Shown: positions 54,887 to 64,000 of the stretch, piece after piece | How the letters are laid out: the number at the start of each line of letters is the position of its first letter | Numbering within the stretch: position 1 is the first letter of the stretch | From: Streptomyces tardus | GTDB taxonomy: Bacteria; Actinomycetota; Actinomycetes; Streptomycetales; Streptomycetaceae | Length of the DNA: 64,000 nt | Direction of reading: 5' to 3' | NCBI RefSeq assembly: GCF_018101125.2 | Contig: NZ_JAELVF020000001.1 | Span: 3,584,386 to 3,648,385 of the forward strand | The notes under the pieces: model-generated | Databases searched by the model: none | Told to the model about the DNA's origin: nothing | Seen by the model: the letters and a program-made list of their open reading frames with translations, nothing else | Program-made: the position numbers and the translations under genes

Positions 54887-55561
54887 GTGGTCCAGAGTGC
54901 AGTCGGCGCCGAGAGCGCAGCCGGTTCGGCAGACACCGGGAAGGTCCCCGCGGATTTCTGGTTCGACCCCCTGTGCCCGTGGGCGTGGCTGACCTCCCGG
55001 TGGATGCTGGAGGTGGAGCAGGTCCGCCCGGTCGAGGTCCGCTGGCACGTGATGAGCCTGTCCGTGCTCAACGAGGACCGGCTGGAGGAGATGCCCGAGC
55101 GCTACCGCGCCCTGATGGCAGAGGGCTGGGGCCCGGTGCGGGTGTGCATCGCCGCCGAGCAGAAGTACGGCAGCGAGGTCCTCGGCCCGCTGTACACCGC
55201 GCTCGGCACCCGCATCCACAACGAGGGCCAGGGTCGCGGCCGTGAGATGGTCGCCGGCGCGTTGCAGGACGTGGGCCTGGACCCGGAGCTGATCGAGGCG
55301 ATGGAGTCGACCGAGTACGACGCGGCGCTGCGCGAGTCCCACCGTCGCGGCATCGAGCTGGTCGGCCAGGACGTCGGCACCCCGGTGATCGCCGTGCCGG
55401 GCGCGGACGGCGAGCAGCTCGCCTTCTTCGGGCCGGTCGTCACGCCCGCGCCCCGCGGTGAGGCGGCGGCCCGGCTGTGGGACGGCACCCTGCTGGTCGC
55501 CGGCACCCCGGGCTTCTACGAGCTGAAGCGCACCCGCGACGCAGAGCCGTCCTTCGACTGA
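54887..55561 (+). CDS. DsbA-family oxidoreductase, Rv2466c (mycothiol-dependent nitroreductase) type
   Basis: 224 residues from GTG 54887, chosen for GAAGGAGAGATC; the earlier GTG/ATG starts lack a site. DFWFDPLCPWAWLTSRWML is the thioredoxin-fold active site (Cys30), followed by a helical insertion with MPERYRALMAEGWG and cis-Pro region VGQDVGTPVIAVPG. The mycobacterial relative Rv2466c has CPWC and uses mycothiol; here the second Cys is Ala, giving a one-Cys active site. Cytoplasmic (no signal peptide). Divergent from pepN, and convergent with sodF through a bidirectional hairpin. Confidence 0.85.
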   Translation: MVQSAVGAESAAGSADTGKVPADFWFDPLCPWAWLTSRWMLEVEQVRPVEVRWHVMSLSVLNEDRLEEMPERYRALMAEGWGPVRVCIAAEQKYGSEVLGPLYTALGTRIHNEGQGRGREMVAGALQDVGLDPELIEAMESTEYDAALRESHRRGIELVGQDVGTPVIAVPGADGEQLAFFGPVVTPAPRGEAAARLWDGTLLVAGTPGFYELKRTRDAEPSFD

Positions 55562-55958
55562 GTTCTCCCACTGATCCGTCCGCGGGGGGCGAGGGACTGC
55601 CCGGCCCGCGGGGGAGGCGGCACGTGCCTGTGAGGGGGTGCGTTCCGCCTCCGTCGCGCGTCGGGCTTCCCGGCTGCCCGCAGAGTGCTGGGACTGCTTC
55701 AGAACCGGTCGCTCGCGGAAAGCGCAAAGGCCGCGGCAGGCCTCTCGGCCCCGCCGAGGGCGTGCCCGGCCGGGCACGACGAAGGGGACCCCCGGAGCTT
55801 TCCGGGGGTCCCCTTCGCGGATGTTCCGGTCACCGCGGTCACCGCGTTCGAGGCGTCCGCCTGTTCGGCGCGGTGTCCGAGGATGCCGCCGTGCGGCGTC
55901 CCGTCCGCCGTGGGCCACGCCCAGCCCCGGCAGACGGGCAGCGCCGTCGCGGGCGGTG
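55562..55958. other. Convergent intergenic region
   Basis: Apart from the strong hairpin at 55780-55817 no gene or operator is supported; the overlapping ORFs are shadows. Confidence 0.5.
55780..55817. terminator. Bidirectional terminator between DsbA-like gene and sodF
   Basis: 17-bp perfect arms (55780-55796 and 55801-55817) with a 4-nt GCTT loop in the convergent intergenic region. Confidence 0.85.
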
Positions 55959-56600
55959 TTACGGCGCGATGATCAGGCTGTTCGCGCGCTGCTTCGCCGC
56001 GCTGTAACGGGCAGAGACGTCCTGCCAGTTGACGACGGCCCACATCGCGTCGATGAAGTCCACCTTCTGGTTCCGGTACTGGAGGTAGAAGGCGTGCTCC
56101 CAGGCGTCGAAGACCAGGATCGGGACAGAGCCCTGGCCGACGTTGCCCTGGTGGTCGTAGACCTGCTCGACGATGAGACGGCCGCTGACCGGCTCGTAGG
56201 CGAGAACGCCCCAGCCCGAACCCTGCGTGGTGGCAGAGGCCTTGGTCAGCTGGGCCTTGAACTTGGCGAAGGAGCCGAACGACTCGGCGATGGCGTCGGC
56301 CAGCTCGCCCGTGCCGTCCTTGTCCAGCGGCTCGCCGCCGCCGTCACCGGTCATGTTCTGCCAGTAGATGGAGTGCAGGATATGACCGGAGAGGTGGAAG
56401 GCCAGGTTCTTCTCCAGGCCGTTGATCGCGCCCCAGGAGTCCTTGTCCCGGGCCTCCGCCAGCTGCTCCAGGGTGTCGTTGGCACCCTTCACGTAGGCGG
56501 CGTGGTGCTTGTCGTGGTGGAGCTCGATGATCTCTCCGGTGATGACCGGCTCCAAGGAGGAGTAGTCATACGGGAGCTCGGGCAGCGAATAGGTGGCCAT
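55959..56600 (-). CDS. sodF: Superoxide dismutase, Fe/Mn family (SodF)
   Basis: 213 residues from ATG 56600. Metal ligands fit [10 protein letters not shown] (first His), [11 protein letters not shown] (second His) and [12 protein letters not shown] (Asp and His); [11 protein letters not shown] is the central strand. Standard length for Streptomyces iron-zinc SOD, cytoplasmic, converting superoxide to peroxide and oxygen. In S. coelicolor sodF is repressed by the nickel sensor Nur when the nickel enzyme SodN is made; a Nur-like box is present upstream here. sodN itself is not in this window. Confidence 0.96.
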   Translation of the reverse strand: MATYSLPELPYDYSSLEPVITGEIIELHHDKHHAAYVKGANDTLEQLAEARDKDSWGAINGLEKNLAFHLSGHILHSIYWQNMTGDGGGEPLDKDGTGELADAIAESFGSFAKFKAQLTKASATTQGSGWGVLAYEPVSGRLIVEQVYDHQGNVGQGSVPILVFDAWEHAFYLQYRNQKVDFIDAMWAVVNWQDVSARYSAAKQRANSLIIAP

Positions 56601-56624
56601 GCGCTTGTTCCCCTCCGAACGTTA

Positions 56625-56641
56625 ATGCACATCGCTTGCAG
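56625..56641 (-). promoter_or_regulatory. Candidate Nur operator upstream of sodF
   Basis: On the sodF strand CTGCAA-GCGAT-GTGCAT, resembling the tGCaa-N5-TTGCA form reported for Nur sites at sodF. Centre is 32 bp upstream of the ATG, in the likely promoter/leader. Assignment rests on memory of the consensus. Confidence 0.5.
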
Positions 56642-56782
56642 GGCGACGTTATCAGCAGCAACGCCGACGGCAGCGGGGCGACCCCTCGGTGAGGTGTCGC
56701 CCCGTCACCCGGACGGTGAGTCGGCCCGAACGGTCTACTGCGCACGTACGCGGGGGAGTTGGCCGCCGCGTACGCGCGGGTG

Positions 56783-58273
56783 TCAGTCCCGCTCCTGCGG
56801 GGCCGGCGGCTCTTCGACGGCCTGCGCATCCCCGCCACCGACGGTCCGCACGCGGGCTGCGCGGCGCTGGCGCACCCAGCCCGTGACGGCGAGCGCGACC
56901 GTCAGGCCCGCGGTGCAGAAGAGCTGTACCCGGGTCTCGCCGTCGCGGAGCATCAGCAGCAGTACGCCGGCCATGCCGACGATCGCCACCCAGGTCAGCA
57001 CGGGGAACGCCCACATGCGCACCACCAGCTTCTCCGGCGACTCGCGCTCCAGCCGCCGCCGGGTGCGCAGTTGGGAGAACGCGATGAAGCCCCACACGAC
57101 CAGCACCGCGGCGCCGACCATGTTGAGCAGCCAGGTGAAGACCGTCTCCGGCCACCAGTAGCTGAGCAGCACCGCGAAGAAGCCGAAGGTGGAGGAGGCC
57201 ACGACCGTGCGCCGCGGCACCCCGCCGCTGATCCGGCCCAGGAACGCCGGGCCCTCGCCGCGCGCGACCAGCGAGTACGACATCCGGGAGGCGCCGTAGA
57301 TGTTGGCGTTCATCGCGGACAGCAGGGCGATCAGCACCACGACCTTCATGATCTCGCCGGCCGCCGGGATGTCGAGGTGGTCCAGCACCGCGGCGTACGG
57401 TCCCTCCAGCACGGATGCGTCGTCCCACGGGATCAGGCTGACGATGACCAGCATCGAGCCGACGTAGAACACGGCGATCCGCCACATCGCGGTGCGCACG
57501 GCCTTGGCGACGCCGCGCACCGGGTCCTCGGACTCGGCCGCGGCGATGGTGACGGTCTCCAGACCGCCGTAGGCGAAGATCGACGCCAGCAGGCCGACGA
57601 TCAGTCCGTCGGTTCCGTTGGGGAAGAAGCCGCCCTGACCGGTGAGGTTGGTGCTGCCGGGGGAGTCGCTGCCCGGCAGCAGCCCCGCGATGGCCAGCAC
57701 CCCGAGCACCAGGAACGAGACGATCGCGAAGACCTTCAGCGCGGCGAACCAGAACTCGTACTCGCCGAAGTTGCGGACCGAGGCGAGGTTGGTCGCACAG
57801 AAGACCGCCATGAACAGCGCCACCCACATCCAGGAGGCGGTGTCCGGGAACCACGTCTGCATGATGTCCGCCGCCCCGATCGCCTCCACGGCGACGGCGA
57901 CGCACAGCAGCATCCAGAAGATCCAGCCCGCGGTGAAGCCCGCCCAGGGCCCGAGTGCGCGTTCGGCGTGCACCGAGAAGGAGCCGGAGGACGGATGGGC
58001 GGCGGACATCTCGCCGAGCATCCGCATCACCAGCATGACCAACAGCCCGGAGGCGGCGAAGGCCAGCACGATCGAGGGGCCGGCCGCCGCGATGCCGGCG
58101 CCGGACCCGACGAACAGGCCTGCGCCGATCACGCCGCCCAGCGCGATCATCGACAGATGGCGCTGCTTGAGTCCGTGGGTGAGCGCGGACGAGTCGCCCG
58201 CTCGGTTGCCTTGGGGCGGAACGCCGTCAGGGCCGGTGGAGCCGTTCCGACTCCGGGCCTGCGAGGGAGACAT
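56783..58273 (-). CDS. Amino-acid permease (APC superfamily, GABA permease-like)
   Basis: 496 residues from ATG 58273 (SPSQARSRNG); the open frame extends upstream without coding character. Signature SALTHGLKQRHLSMIALGGV, GVIGAGLFVGSGAGIAAAGP and ~12 spans (e.g. WIFWMLLCVAVAVEAIGAA, VVLIALLSAMNANIYGASRM) place it in the AAT/GABA permease group, proton-coupled uptake of amino acids at the cytoplasmic membrane. Monocistronic. Substrate cannot be inferred. Confidence 0.93.
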   Translation of the reverse strand: MSPSQARSRNGSTGPDGVPPQGNRAGDSSALTHGLKQRHLSMIALGGVIGAGLFVGSGAGIAAAGPSIVLAFAASGLLVMLVMRMLGEMSAAHPSSGSFSVHAERALGPWAGFTAGWIFWMLLCVAVAVEAIGAADIMQTWFPDTASWMWVALFMAVFCATNLASVRNFGEYEFWFAALKVFAIVSFLVLGVLAIAGLLPGSDSPGSTNLTGQGGFFPNGTDGLIVGLLASIFAYGGLETVTIAAAESEDPVRGVAKAVRTAMWRIAVFYVGSMLVIVSLIPWDDASVLEGPYAAVLDHLDIPAAGEIMKVVVLIALLSAMNANIYGASRMSYSLVARGEGPAFLGRISGGVPRRTVVASSTFGFFAVLLSYWWPETVFTWLLNMVGAAVLVVWGFIAFSQLRTRRRLERESPEKLVVRMWAFPVLTWVAIVGMAGVLLLMLRDGETRVQLFCTAGLTVALAVTGWVRQRRAARVRTVGGGDAQAVEEPPAPQERD

Positions 58274-58703
58274 GGACTTCCAGGTGGGGGAGGCGCGGGA
58301 AGGGGAGACGAGACGGAGGCGATGGCTCCGGATCACCGGCCAGTGTGGCCGGAGATGTGTGGACCTATCAATGACACAGCTCACTGTCCCCGCACCCGGA
58401 CCACACCGCATGCTCCGAACGCACGGCCCGCCGCGGCCCGTCGGCCCGCTGCCGCACCGCCCGCCGCGCTCACCCCGGTCCCGGCCGTCCCGTACGGCTC
58501 CCCCTCCCGCACCTCTGCCGCAGGCCATCCGATAACTCGAGCCGATAACGCGAGCGCCGGCGCTTTGTCGGGGACCCGCGCTCCGTACGCGCGCCCGACC
58601 CGCTAGCGTCGGTCACGATCCGACCGGTCCGCCCCGCACGTCCCCGAACCACCGGGTGGGCCGGCATCGGCCACCGACCGCAACCGCATCCCTCGGAGCC
58701 CTC
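58274..58703. other. Divergent region between permease and bioY
   Basis: No gene supported. Must hold both promoters; TAGCGT at ~58603 resembles a -10 box for bioY. No biotin-repressor-like palindrome is evident to me. Confidence 0.45.
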
Positions 58704-59315
58704 ATGAGCGCCAGCGCCCTGACGACCGCAGCACCGATACGGCCCGGAGCCGTGCTCGCTGATCTGCTTCCTGCGACCACCTCACCCCGCACGCTGCTGC
58801 GGAACGTCGCGCTGGTCGTCGGCGGTGCTGCCCTCACCGGCGCCGCCGCCCAGATCGCACTGCCCATCCCCGGCTCCCCGGTGCCGGTGACCGGCCAGAC
58901 CTTCGCCGCACTGCTGCTCGGCGCCGGACTCGGCACCAGTCGAGCCGTTGCCTCCCTCTCGCTCTACGTCGTCGCCGGCGTCGCAGGGATGCCGTGGTTC
59001 GCCGAGATGTCGCACGGTGCCGCGATGCCGTCCTTCGGCTATCTGCTCGGCATGCTGCTCGCCGCCGCAGTGGTCGGCTCGCTGGCCCGGCGCGGGGGCG
59101 ACCGCAGCATGTTGCGCACGGTCGGCACGATGGCGGTGGGTACGGCGATCATCTACAGCGTCGGTGTCCCCTACCTCGCGCTGGCGACCGGCATGGGGCT
59201 GACCGAGGCGCTCGCCGCGGGTCTGGTGCCGTTCCTGATCGGCGACGTGTTGAAGGCGGCGCTGGCCATGGGCGTGCTGCCGACCGCCTGGAAGCTGCTC
59301 GGCGACCGCGGCTGA
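58704..59315 (+). CDS. bioY: Biotin transporter BioY
   Basis: 203 residues from ATG 58704 after CTCGGAGCC. Six predicted spans with the BioY signature ALPIPGSPVPVTGQTFAALL, VASLSLYVVAGVAGMPWFAE and LVPFLIGDVLKAALAMGV. S-component that captures biotin; it can act alone or with an ECF module (BioMN or shared), which is not encoded here. The first ~40 residues are more variable. Confidence 0.93.
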   Translation: MSASALTTAAPIRPGAVLADLLPATTSPRTLLRNVALVVGGAALTGAAAQIALPIPGSPVPVTGQTFAALLLGAGLGTSRAVASLSLYVVAGVAGMPWFAEMSHGAAMPSFGYLLGMLLAAAVVGSLARRGGDRSMLRTVGTMAVGTAIIYSVGVPYLALATGMGLTEALAAGLVPFLIGDVLKAALAMGVLPTAWKLLGDRG

Positions 59316-59459
59316 CCGCCCCCGCCCGGACGGGCCACCGAACGAGGCCCGGCCGACCCGGTCGAGGCGCTGCGCGCCGGGTGCAGACGGCCCGTACGCC
59401 CGCCCGCCGAGCCCGCGGGCAGGCGCGCGCACGTGGGCCGCGGGTACAGCGTGAGACAC

Positions 59460-59503
59460 ACGAAGGCCGGTACGACGGCAACTCCCGTCGTACCGGCCTT
59501 CGT
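59460..59503. terminator. Bidirectional terminator between bioY and valS
   Basis: 19-bp perfect arms (59460-59478 and 59485-59503), 6-nt loop, 20 bp from the valS stop. Confidence 0.88.
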
Positions 59504-59522
59504 TCGATCCTGCCGCGCTCGC

Positions 59523-62156
59523 TCAGCCCTGGGGCAGGTTCTCCAGCTGGGTCCGGATGCGTGTGATGTCGGCGCCCGCCGCGGCCTGCCGGTCGCGGAT
59601 CTTGTCGACGACCTGCTCGGGCGCCTTGCCGAGGAAGCCCTCGTTGCCGAGCTTCGCGGTGGTCTGCTTCAGCTCCTTCTCGGCGGCGGCCAGGTCCTTC
59701 TCCAGCCGCTTGCGCTCGGCCGCGAAGTCGATCGCACCGGAGAGGTCCAGCTCGACCAGAGCCTTGGCGACCGGCAGAGAGGCCGTCACCGAGAAGTCCT
59801 CGCCGGCCGGCTGGAGCCGCAGCAGTGAGCGGATGGCCTCCTCGTGTGCCGCCAGCGCCGTGCCCTCCAGCGTCATCCGGGCCGGCACCCGCTGGCCGGG
59901 CTGGAGGCCCTGGTCCGCGCGGAAGCGGCGCACCTCGGTGACTGCCTCCTGCACGTCCGCGAGCTCCTGCTCCGCTTCCCCGTCCCGGAAGCCGCTGTCC
60001 TTGGGCCAGTCGGCGATCACCAGCGACTCCCCGCCGGTCAGCGTCGTCCAGAGCGTCTCGGTGACGAACGGCATCACCGGGTGCAGCAGCCGCAGCAGCA
60101 CGTCCAGCACCTCGCCGAGGACCCGCCCGGAGACCTCGGCCGGACGGCCGCCGGCAAAGAACGTCGTCTTGGAGAGCTCGACGTACCAGTCGAAGACCTC
60201 GTCCCACGCGAAGTGGTAGAGGGCGTCGGAGAGTTTGGCGAACTGGTAGTCCTCGTACTGCGCGTCCGTCTCGGCGACGACCGAGTTCAGCCGGGAGAGG
60301 ATCCAGCGGTCCGCGGCCGACATCTCCTCGGGCGCGGGCAGCGGTCCGCCCACGGTGGCGCCGTTGATCAGGGCGAAACGGGTGGCGTTCCAGACCTTGT
60401 TGGCGAAGTTCCGCGAGGCCTGGACCCAGTCCTCGCCGATCGGCACGTCCACACCGGGGTTGGCGCCGCGCGCCAGCGTGAAGCGCAGCGCGTCCGAGCC
60501 GTAACTGTCCATCCAGTCCAGCGGGTTGACCGCGTTGCCGAACGACTTGGACATCTTCTTGCCGAACTGGTCGCGGACCATGCCGTGCAGCACGATCGTG
60601 TGGAACGGCGGGGTGCCGTCCATCGCGTACAGACCGAACATCATCATCCGGGCGACCCAGAAGAAGAGGATGTCGTAGCCGGTGACCAGGACCGAGTTCG
60701 GATAGAAGCGGCCGAGGCTGTCGGTCTGCTCCGGCCAGCCGAGCGTGGAGAACGGCCACAGCCCGGAGGAGAACCAGGTGTCCAGCACATCGCTGTCCTG
60801 GTACCAGCCCTCATCGCTCGGCGGCTCCTCGTCCGGACCGACGCAGACGACCTCGCCGTCCGGCCCGTACCAGACCGGAATCCGGTGGCCCCACCACAAC
60901 TGCCGCGAGATGCACCAGTCGTGGAGGTTGTCGACCCAGCCGAAGTAGCGGGACTCCATCTCCTTGGGGTGGATCGCGACGCGGCCGTCGCGCACCGCGT
61001 CGCCCGCCGCCTGCGCCAACGGACCGGTCTTCACCCACCACTGGAGCGAGAGCCGCGGCTCGATCGTCGTCTTGCACCTCGAGCAGTGGCCCACCGAGTG
61101 GTTGTACGGGCGCTTCTCCGCGACGATCCGGCCCTCGGCACGCAGTGCGCCGACGATCGCCGAGCGCGCCTCCAGTCGGTCCTGGCCCTGGAACGGGCCG
61201 GGCGCGGTGATCACCGCGTGCTCGTCCATGACGGTCAGGTTCGGCAGGCCGTGCCGGCGGCCGATCTCGAAGTCGTTCGGGTCGTGCGCCGGGGTCACCT
61301 TGACCGCGCCGGTGCCGAACTCCGGGTCGACGTGGCTGTCCGCCACGACCGGGATGGCGCGGTCGGTCAGCGGCAACTTGACGGTCCTGCCGACGAGATG
61401 GGCGTACCGCTCGTCGTCCGGGTGCACCGCGACGGCGGTGTCGCCGAGCATCGTCTCGGCGCGGGTGGTGGCGACGACCAGCGAGTCCTCGCCCTCGCCG
61501 TACCGGATCGAGACCAGCTCGCCGTCCTCGTCGGCGTACTCGACCTCGATGTCGGAGATCGCGGTCAGGCAGCGCGGGCACCAGTTGATGATGCGCTCGG
61601 CGCGATAGATCAGACCGTCGTCGAAGAGCCGCTTGAAGATGGTCTGGACGGACTTGGAGAGTCCCTCGTCCATGGTGAAGCGCTCGCGCGACCAGTCGAC
61701 GCCGTCGCCGAGGCGGCGCATCTGCCCGGAGATCTGCCCGCCGGACTCCGCCTTCCACTGCCAGACGCGCTCGACGAACGCCTCGCGTCCCAGATCGTGG
61801 CGGGAGGTGCCCTCCTTGGCGAGCTCCCGCTCCACCACGTTCTGGGTGGCGATGCCCGCGTGGTCCATGCCGGGCTGCCACAGCGTCTCGTACCCCTGCA
61901 TCCGCTTGCGGCGGGTGAGCGCGTCGATCAGCGTGTGCTCGAAGGCGTGGCCCAGGTGCAGGCTGCCGGTGACGTTCGGCGGGGGGATGACGACGGTGTA
62001 CGGGGGCTTGCTGCTCGTGGCGTCAGCCTCGAAGTAGCCGCGCTCCACCCAGCGTTCGTACAGCTTCCCCTCTACCTCGGCCGGCGCGTACTGGGTCGGC
62101 AGATCTGCGGGGTCGCTGTTGGCGCCCTGGGGGCGCTGCTGAGTCTCGTCGGTCAC
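59523..62156 (-). CDS. valS: Valyl-tRNA synthetase
   Basis: 877 residues from GTG 62156 ([15 protein letters not shown], then [20 protein letters not shown]); further upstream frame is not coding-like. Class I signature [19 protein letters not shown], editing domain with [47 protein letters not shown], anticodon-binding helices and the C-terminal coiled-coil arm ([20 protein letters not shown]). Charges tRNA-Val and edits Thr-tRNA-Val. Complete and typical length. No T-box leader seen upstream. Confidence 0.97.
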   Translation of the reverse strand: MTDETQQRPQGANSDPADLPTQYAPAEVEGKLYERWVERGYFEADATSSKPPYTVVIPPPNVTGSLHLGHAFEHTLIDALTRRKRMQGYETLWQPGMDHAGIATQNVVERELAKEGTSRHDLGREAFVERVWQWKAESGGQISGQMRRLGDGVDWSRERFTMDEGLSKSVQTIFKRLFDDGLIYRAERIINWCPRCLTAISDIEVEYADEDGELVSIRYGEGEDSLVVATTRAETMLGDTAVAVHPDDERYAHLVGRTVKLPLTDRAIPVVADSHVDPEFGTGAVKVTPAHDPNDFEIGRRHGLPNLTVMDEHAVITAPGPFQGQDRLEARSAIVGALRAEGRIVAEKRPYNHSVGHCSRCKTTIEPRLSLQWWVKTGPLAQAAGDAVRDGRVAIHPKEMESRYFGWVDNLHDWCISRQLWWGHRIPVWYGPDGEVVCVGPDEEPPSDEGWYQDSDVLDTWFSSGLWPFSTLGWPEQTDSLGRFYPNSVLVTGYDILFFWVARMMMFGLYAMDGTPPFHTIVLHGMVRDQFGKKMSKSFGNAVNPLDWMDSYGSDALRFTLARGANPGVDVPIGEDWVQASRNFANKVWNATRFALINGATVGGPLPAPEEMSAADRWILSRLNSVVAETDAQYEDYQFAKLSDALYHFAWDEVFDWYVELSKTTFFAGGRPAEVSGRVLGEVLDVLLRLLHPVMPFVTETLWTTLTGGESLVIADWPKDSGFRDGEAEQELADVQEAVTEVRRFRADQGLQPGQRVPARMTLEGTALAAHEEAIRSLLRLQPAGEDFSVTASLPVAKALVELDLSGAIDFAAERKRLEKDLAAAEKELKQTTAKLGNEGFLGKAPEQVVDKIRDRQAAAGADITRIRTQLENLPQG

Positions 62157-62382
62157 GACGGCAGTGTAATGGCGTGGATGTAGCAGTCTCGAATCGGTTT
62201 GGTGCCCGGTGTAGGACGCCGGGCCGTCGTCCGGAAGGATGTGTGGGGACGGCCGTGTACGCGTCATCGCGCGGCTCGTTCCGCAGGGAAGTTCCGACCA
62301 CCGACATCCGCATCACAGAAGACGGCGTGCGCGCGCGTCGTGGACACGCATGCCCCGCTGCATGCCCAGGGAGGGAAGCGCC

Positions 62383-63336
62383 ATGAGTTTCAACCAGCCG
62401 CCGCCGGGTCCGTACGGTCAGCAGCCGCAGGGGGGCGCGCCGGGGCAGCCGGGGTACGGCTACCCGCAGCAGCCGCAGGCGCCCGGCCCGTACGGCCAGC
62501 CGCAACAGGGCGGTTACGGCCAGCAGCCCGGCCCGTACGGCCAGCAGCAGCCCGGTCCCGGCTACCCGCAGCAGCCCGGCCCGTACGGTCAGCAGCCCTA
62601 CGGCCAGCAGCCGGGCCCGTACGGCCAGCCCGGCCCGTACGGTCAGCCCGGTGTCCCGACGCCGCCTCCTGCCGGCGGTGGCAAGGGCAAGACGATCGGC
62701 ATCGTGATCGGCGCCGTGGTCGTGGTCGGAGCCATCATCGGCGGCATCGTGCTCGCCACCGGCGGCGACGACGAGGGCGGCGGCGGCAGCAGCGCGGTCG
62801 AGGACGACGGCGCGCACAAGCTCCAACTGCCCCAGTCCGTCGGCGAGTTCAAGCAGCAGCCCGGCGGCTCCGAGGGCGCTTCCGCGGTGCAGAAGGAGGC
62901 GGAGCGGATCGGCGTCAAGAACGCCCAGGCCGTGTCGGGCAGTTACTCCAACCTCGACCCCGGCAGCCCGCCCGACCCGAGCTCGGCGGGGAACATGGCA
63001 GTGATCCAGTTCGACGGTGCCTGGGGCGAGATCGACGACCCCGCCACGGCACTGGACAAGCTTCTGAAGGACGACACCGCGGGCAAGCAGGGCGTCCAGC
63101 TCGAGGGCAGCCCGAAGGAAGCCAGCCCCGACGGGCTCGACGGCGCGGTGATGAAGTGCCAGACGGCGAAGTTCACCCAGCAGGAGGCGGCGGGCAGCAC
63201 CGCCGTCATGTGCGGCTGGGCCGACAAGAGCACCGTCGGGCAGGTGGTCATGCTGCGGCCGGGCGGTTCCGTCAGCCAGGAGGAGACTGCCAAGAACGCC
63301 GCCGAGCTGCGCAAGGCCGCGCGCGTCAAGCAGTGA
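62383..63336 (+). CDS. Pro/Gly/Gln-rich single-span membrane protein, first paralogue
   Basis: 317 residues from ATG 62383 (GAGGGAAGCGCC upstream). Residues 1-~100 are PYGQ/PGQ repeats (e.g. QPGPYGQQPYGQQPGPYG), then GKGKTIGIVIGAVVVVGAIIGGIVLA as the membrane span and a folded extracytoplasmic C-domain (HKLQLPQSVGEFKQQ, MAVIQFDGAWGEIDDP, MKCQTAKFTQQ, VMCGWADKSTVGQVVML) with two Cys that could pair. Common actinobacterial type of unknown function; the proline-rich head may bind cytoplasmic partners. The following gene is a paralogue. Confidence 0.85.
   Translation: MSFNQPPPGPYGQQPQGGAPGQPGYGYPQQPQAPGPYGQPQQGGYGQQPGPYGQQQPGPGYPQQPGPYGQQPYGQQPGPYGQPGPYGQPGVPTPPPAGGGKGKTIGIVIGAVVVVGAIIGGIVLATGGDDEGGGGSSAVEDDGAHKLQLPQSVGEFKQQPGGSEGASAVQKEAERIGVKNAQAVSGSYSNLDPGSPPDPSSAGNMAVIQFDGAWGEIDDPATALDKLLKDDTAGKQGVQLEGSPKEASPDGLDGAVMKCQTAKFTQQEAAGSTAVMCGWADKSTVGQVVMLRPGGSVSQEETAKNAAELRKAARVKQ
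62404..62503 (+). repeat. 100-bp sequence repeated at 63506-63605
   Basis: Identical by eye at offset 1102, encoding the same PYGQ-type stretch in both paralogues; a recent conversion or duplication between the two genes. Confidence 0.85.
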
Positions 63337-63430
63337 ACGAAGACCGACCGACCCCGTCCGCAACGATGCCGCGACCAGACGCGTCGGGCGGCAGCGCGTC
63401 GCCGACACCCGCACAGAGAGCAGCCACCTC

Positions 63431-64000
63431 ATGAGTTTCAACTCCCCGCCGCCGCAGGGCCCGTACGGGCAGCAGCCGGGCCCGTACGGTCCGCCGCAGG
63501 GCCAGCCGGGTCCGTACGGTCAGCAGCCGCAGGGGGGCGCGCCGGGGCAGCCGGGGTACGGCTACCCGCAGCAGCCGCAGGCGCCCGGCCCGTACGGCCA
63601 GCCGCCCCAGGGCGACTACCCGCCGCCGAAGTCCGGCGGCAACACCAAGGCGATAGCCATCGCGGTCGGCGCCGTCGCGCTGGTCGCGGCGATCGTCGCC
63701 GGCGCCGTCATCGCCACCGGCGGCAAGGACGGATCCGAGGACGGGAACAAGGCGGAGTCCGGCAACTCCGCGGGCACGGACGGTTCGGACGGCTCCAAGG
63801 GTGCCGACGCGGCGGCCGTGGACGACGGTCCGCACAAGCTGGAACCGCCCACCACTCTGGGCGAGTTGACTCGCAGCCCGCAGAGCGAGTCCCGGTTCGG
63901 CGGCCCGAGCGACAACTTCGAGGACACCGTCAAGCAGTCCGGCGTGCAGAACCCGCAGTTCGCCGCAGGCTTCTACCAGTCGGAGGGCATGTCCGACCCC
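63431..64000 (+). CDS. Pro/Gly/Gln-rich single-span membrane protein, second paralogue (partial)
   Basis: 190 codons from ATG 63431, cut by the window end. Same layout as the preceding gene: SFNSPPPQGPYGQQPGPYG head, NTKAIAIAVGAVALVAAIVAGAVIA membrane segment (given as AIAVGAVALVAAIVAGAV), an acidic Gly/Ser linker, then HKLEPPTTLGELTRSP, the counterpart of HKLQLPQSVGEFKQQP. No good ribosome site (CAGCCACCTC). Tandem duplication with the upstream gene is likely. Confidence 0.83.
   Translation, partial: MSFNSPPPQGPYGQQPGPYGPPQGQPGPYGQQPQGGAPGQPGYGYPQQPQAPGPYGQPPQGDYPPPKSGGNTKAIAIAVGAVALVAAIVAGAVIATGGKDGSEDGNKAESGNSAGTDGSDGSKGADAAAVDDGPHKLEPPTTLGELTRSPQSESRFGGPSDNFEDTVKQSGVQNPQFAAGFYQSEGMSDP

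Noticed and set aside
62157-62382. T-box or riboswitch upstream of valS
   Set aside because: No specifier-loop, T-box sequence or antiterminator structure recognised.

Overview
High-GC actinobacterial chromosome, almost certainly Streptomyces: strong third-position GC, many GTG/TTG starts and 4-bp GTGA/ATGA overlaps, dynamin-like pair dynA/dynB, LAETG-sorted thioester-domain protein, SodF with a Nur-like box, and a valS / bioY / sodF / pepN neighbourhood that resembles the S. coelicolor SCO26xx region as I remember it (not searched).

Left part (1-10.5 kb): accessory island. It opens with the 3' end of a lasso-peptide cyclase, a fused lasso B protein and an ABC exporter, then an exonuclease pseudogene, a second related ABC exporter on the other strand, a 41-codon candidate ORF, an aminoglycoside-phosphotransferase remnant, a NUDIX hydrolase, a methyltransferase fragment joined to an IS5-type transposase fragment, a quiet 0.7 kb stretch, and xis-int ending next to tRNA-Arg(UCU). 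This looks like the integrase end of a tRNA-inserted element; its other end and att copy are not seen.

10.8-22.9 kb: core genes: dynA, dynB (scrambled by a 0.6-kb inverted repeat), sortase-type surface protein, ettA, a thioesterase, a conserved hypothetical and truncated haemoglobin glbO. 23.1-24.5 kb: complete IS5-family element with a passenger ORF, inserted in the stop codon of an ABC-2 permease and flanked by CTAG duplications. 24.5-27.4 kb: ABC-2 exporter and a PCMT-like methyltransferase.

27.5-39 kb (minus strand): signalling operon glnX-glnH-hypothetical-pknG-PP2C-vWA-FHA. In mycobacteria GlnX/GlnH report extracellular acidic amino acids to kinase PknG; here a PP2C phosphatase, a von Willebrand A protein and an FHA reader follow directly. 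The PP2C gene carries a scrambled insertion of direct and inverted copies of itself, and the FHA gene has no start codon. With dynB that makes three damaged genes among otherwise intact core genes, two with the same palindrome-centred fold-back signature: either template-switch mutations or amplification/assembly chimeras.

39.4-64 kb: HNH endonuclease, MscS channel, GH4 glycosidase plus GlcNAc-type kinase operon, MarR-like regulator with a distinctive promoter, small ORFs including a repeat-containing acidic peptide, two aminopeptidase N genes, metallophosphoesterase, AbiEi/Vsr-like protein, DsbA-like (Rv2466c-type) protein, sodF, amino-acid permease, bioY, valS, and two paralogous Pro/Gly/Gln-rich membrane proteins, the last cut by the window end.
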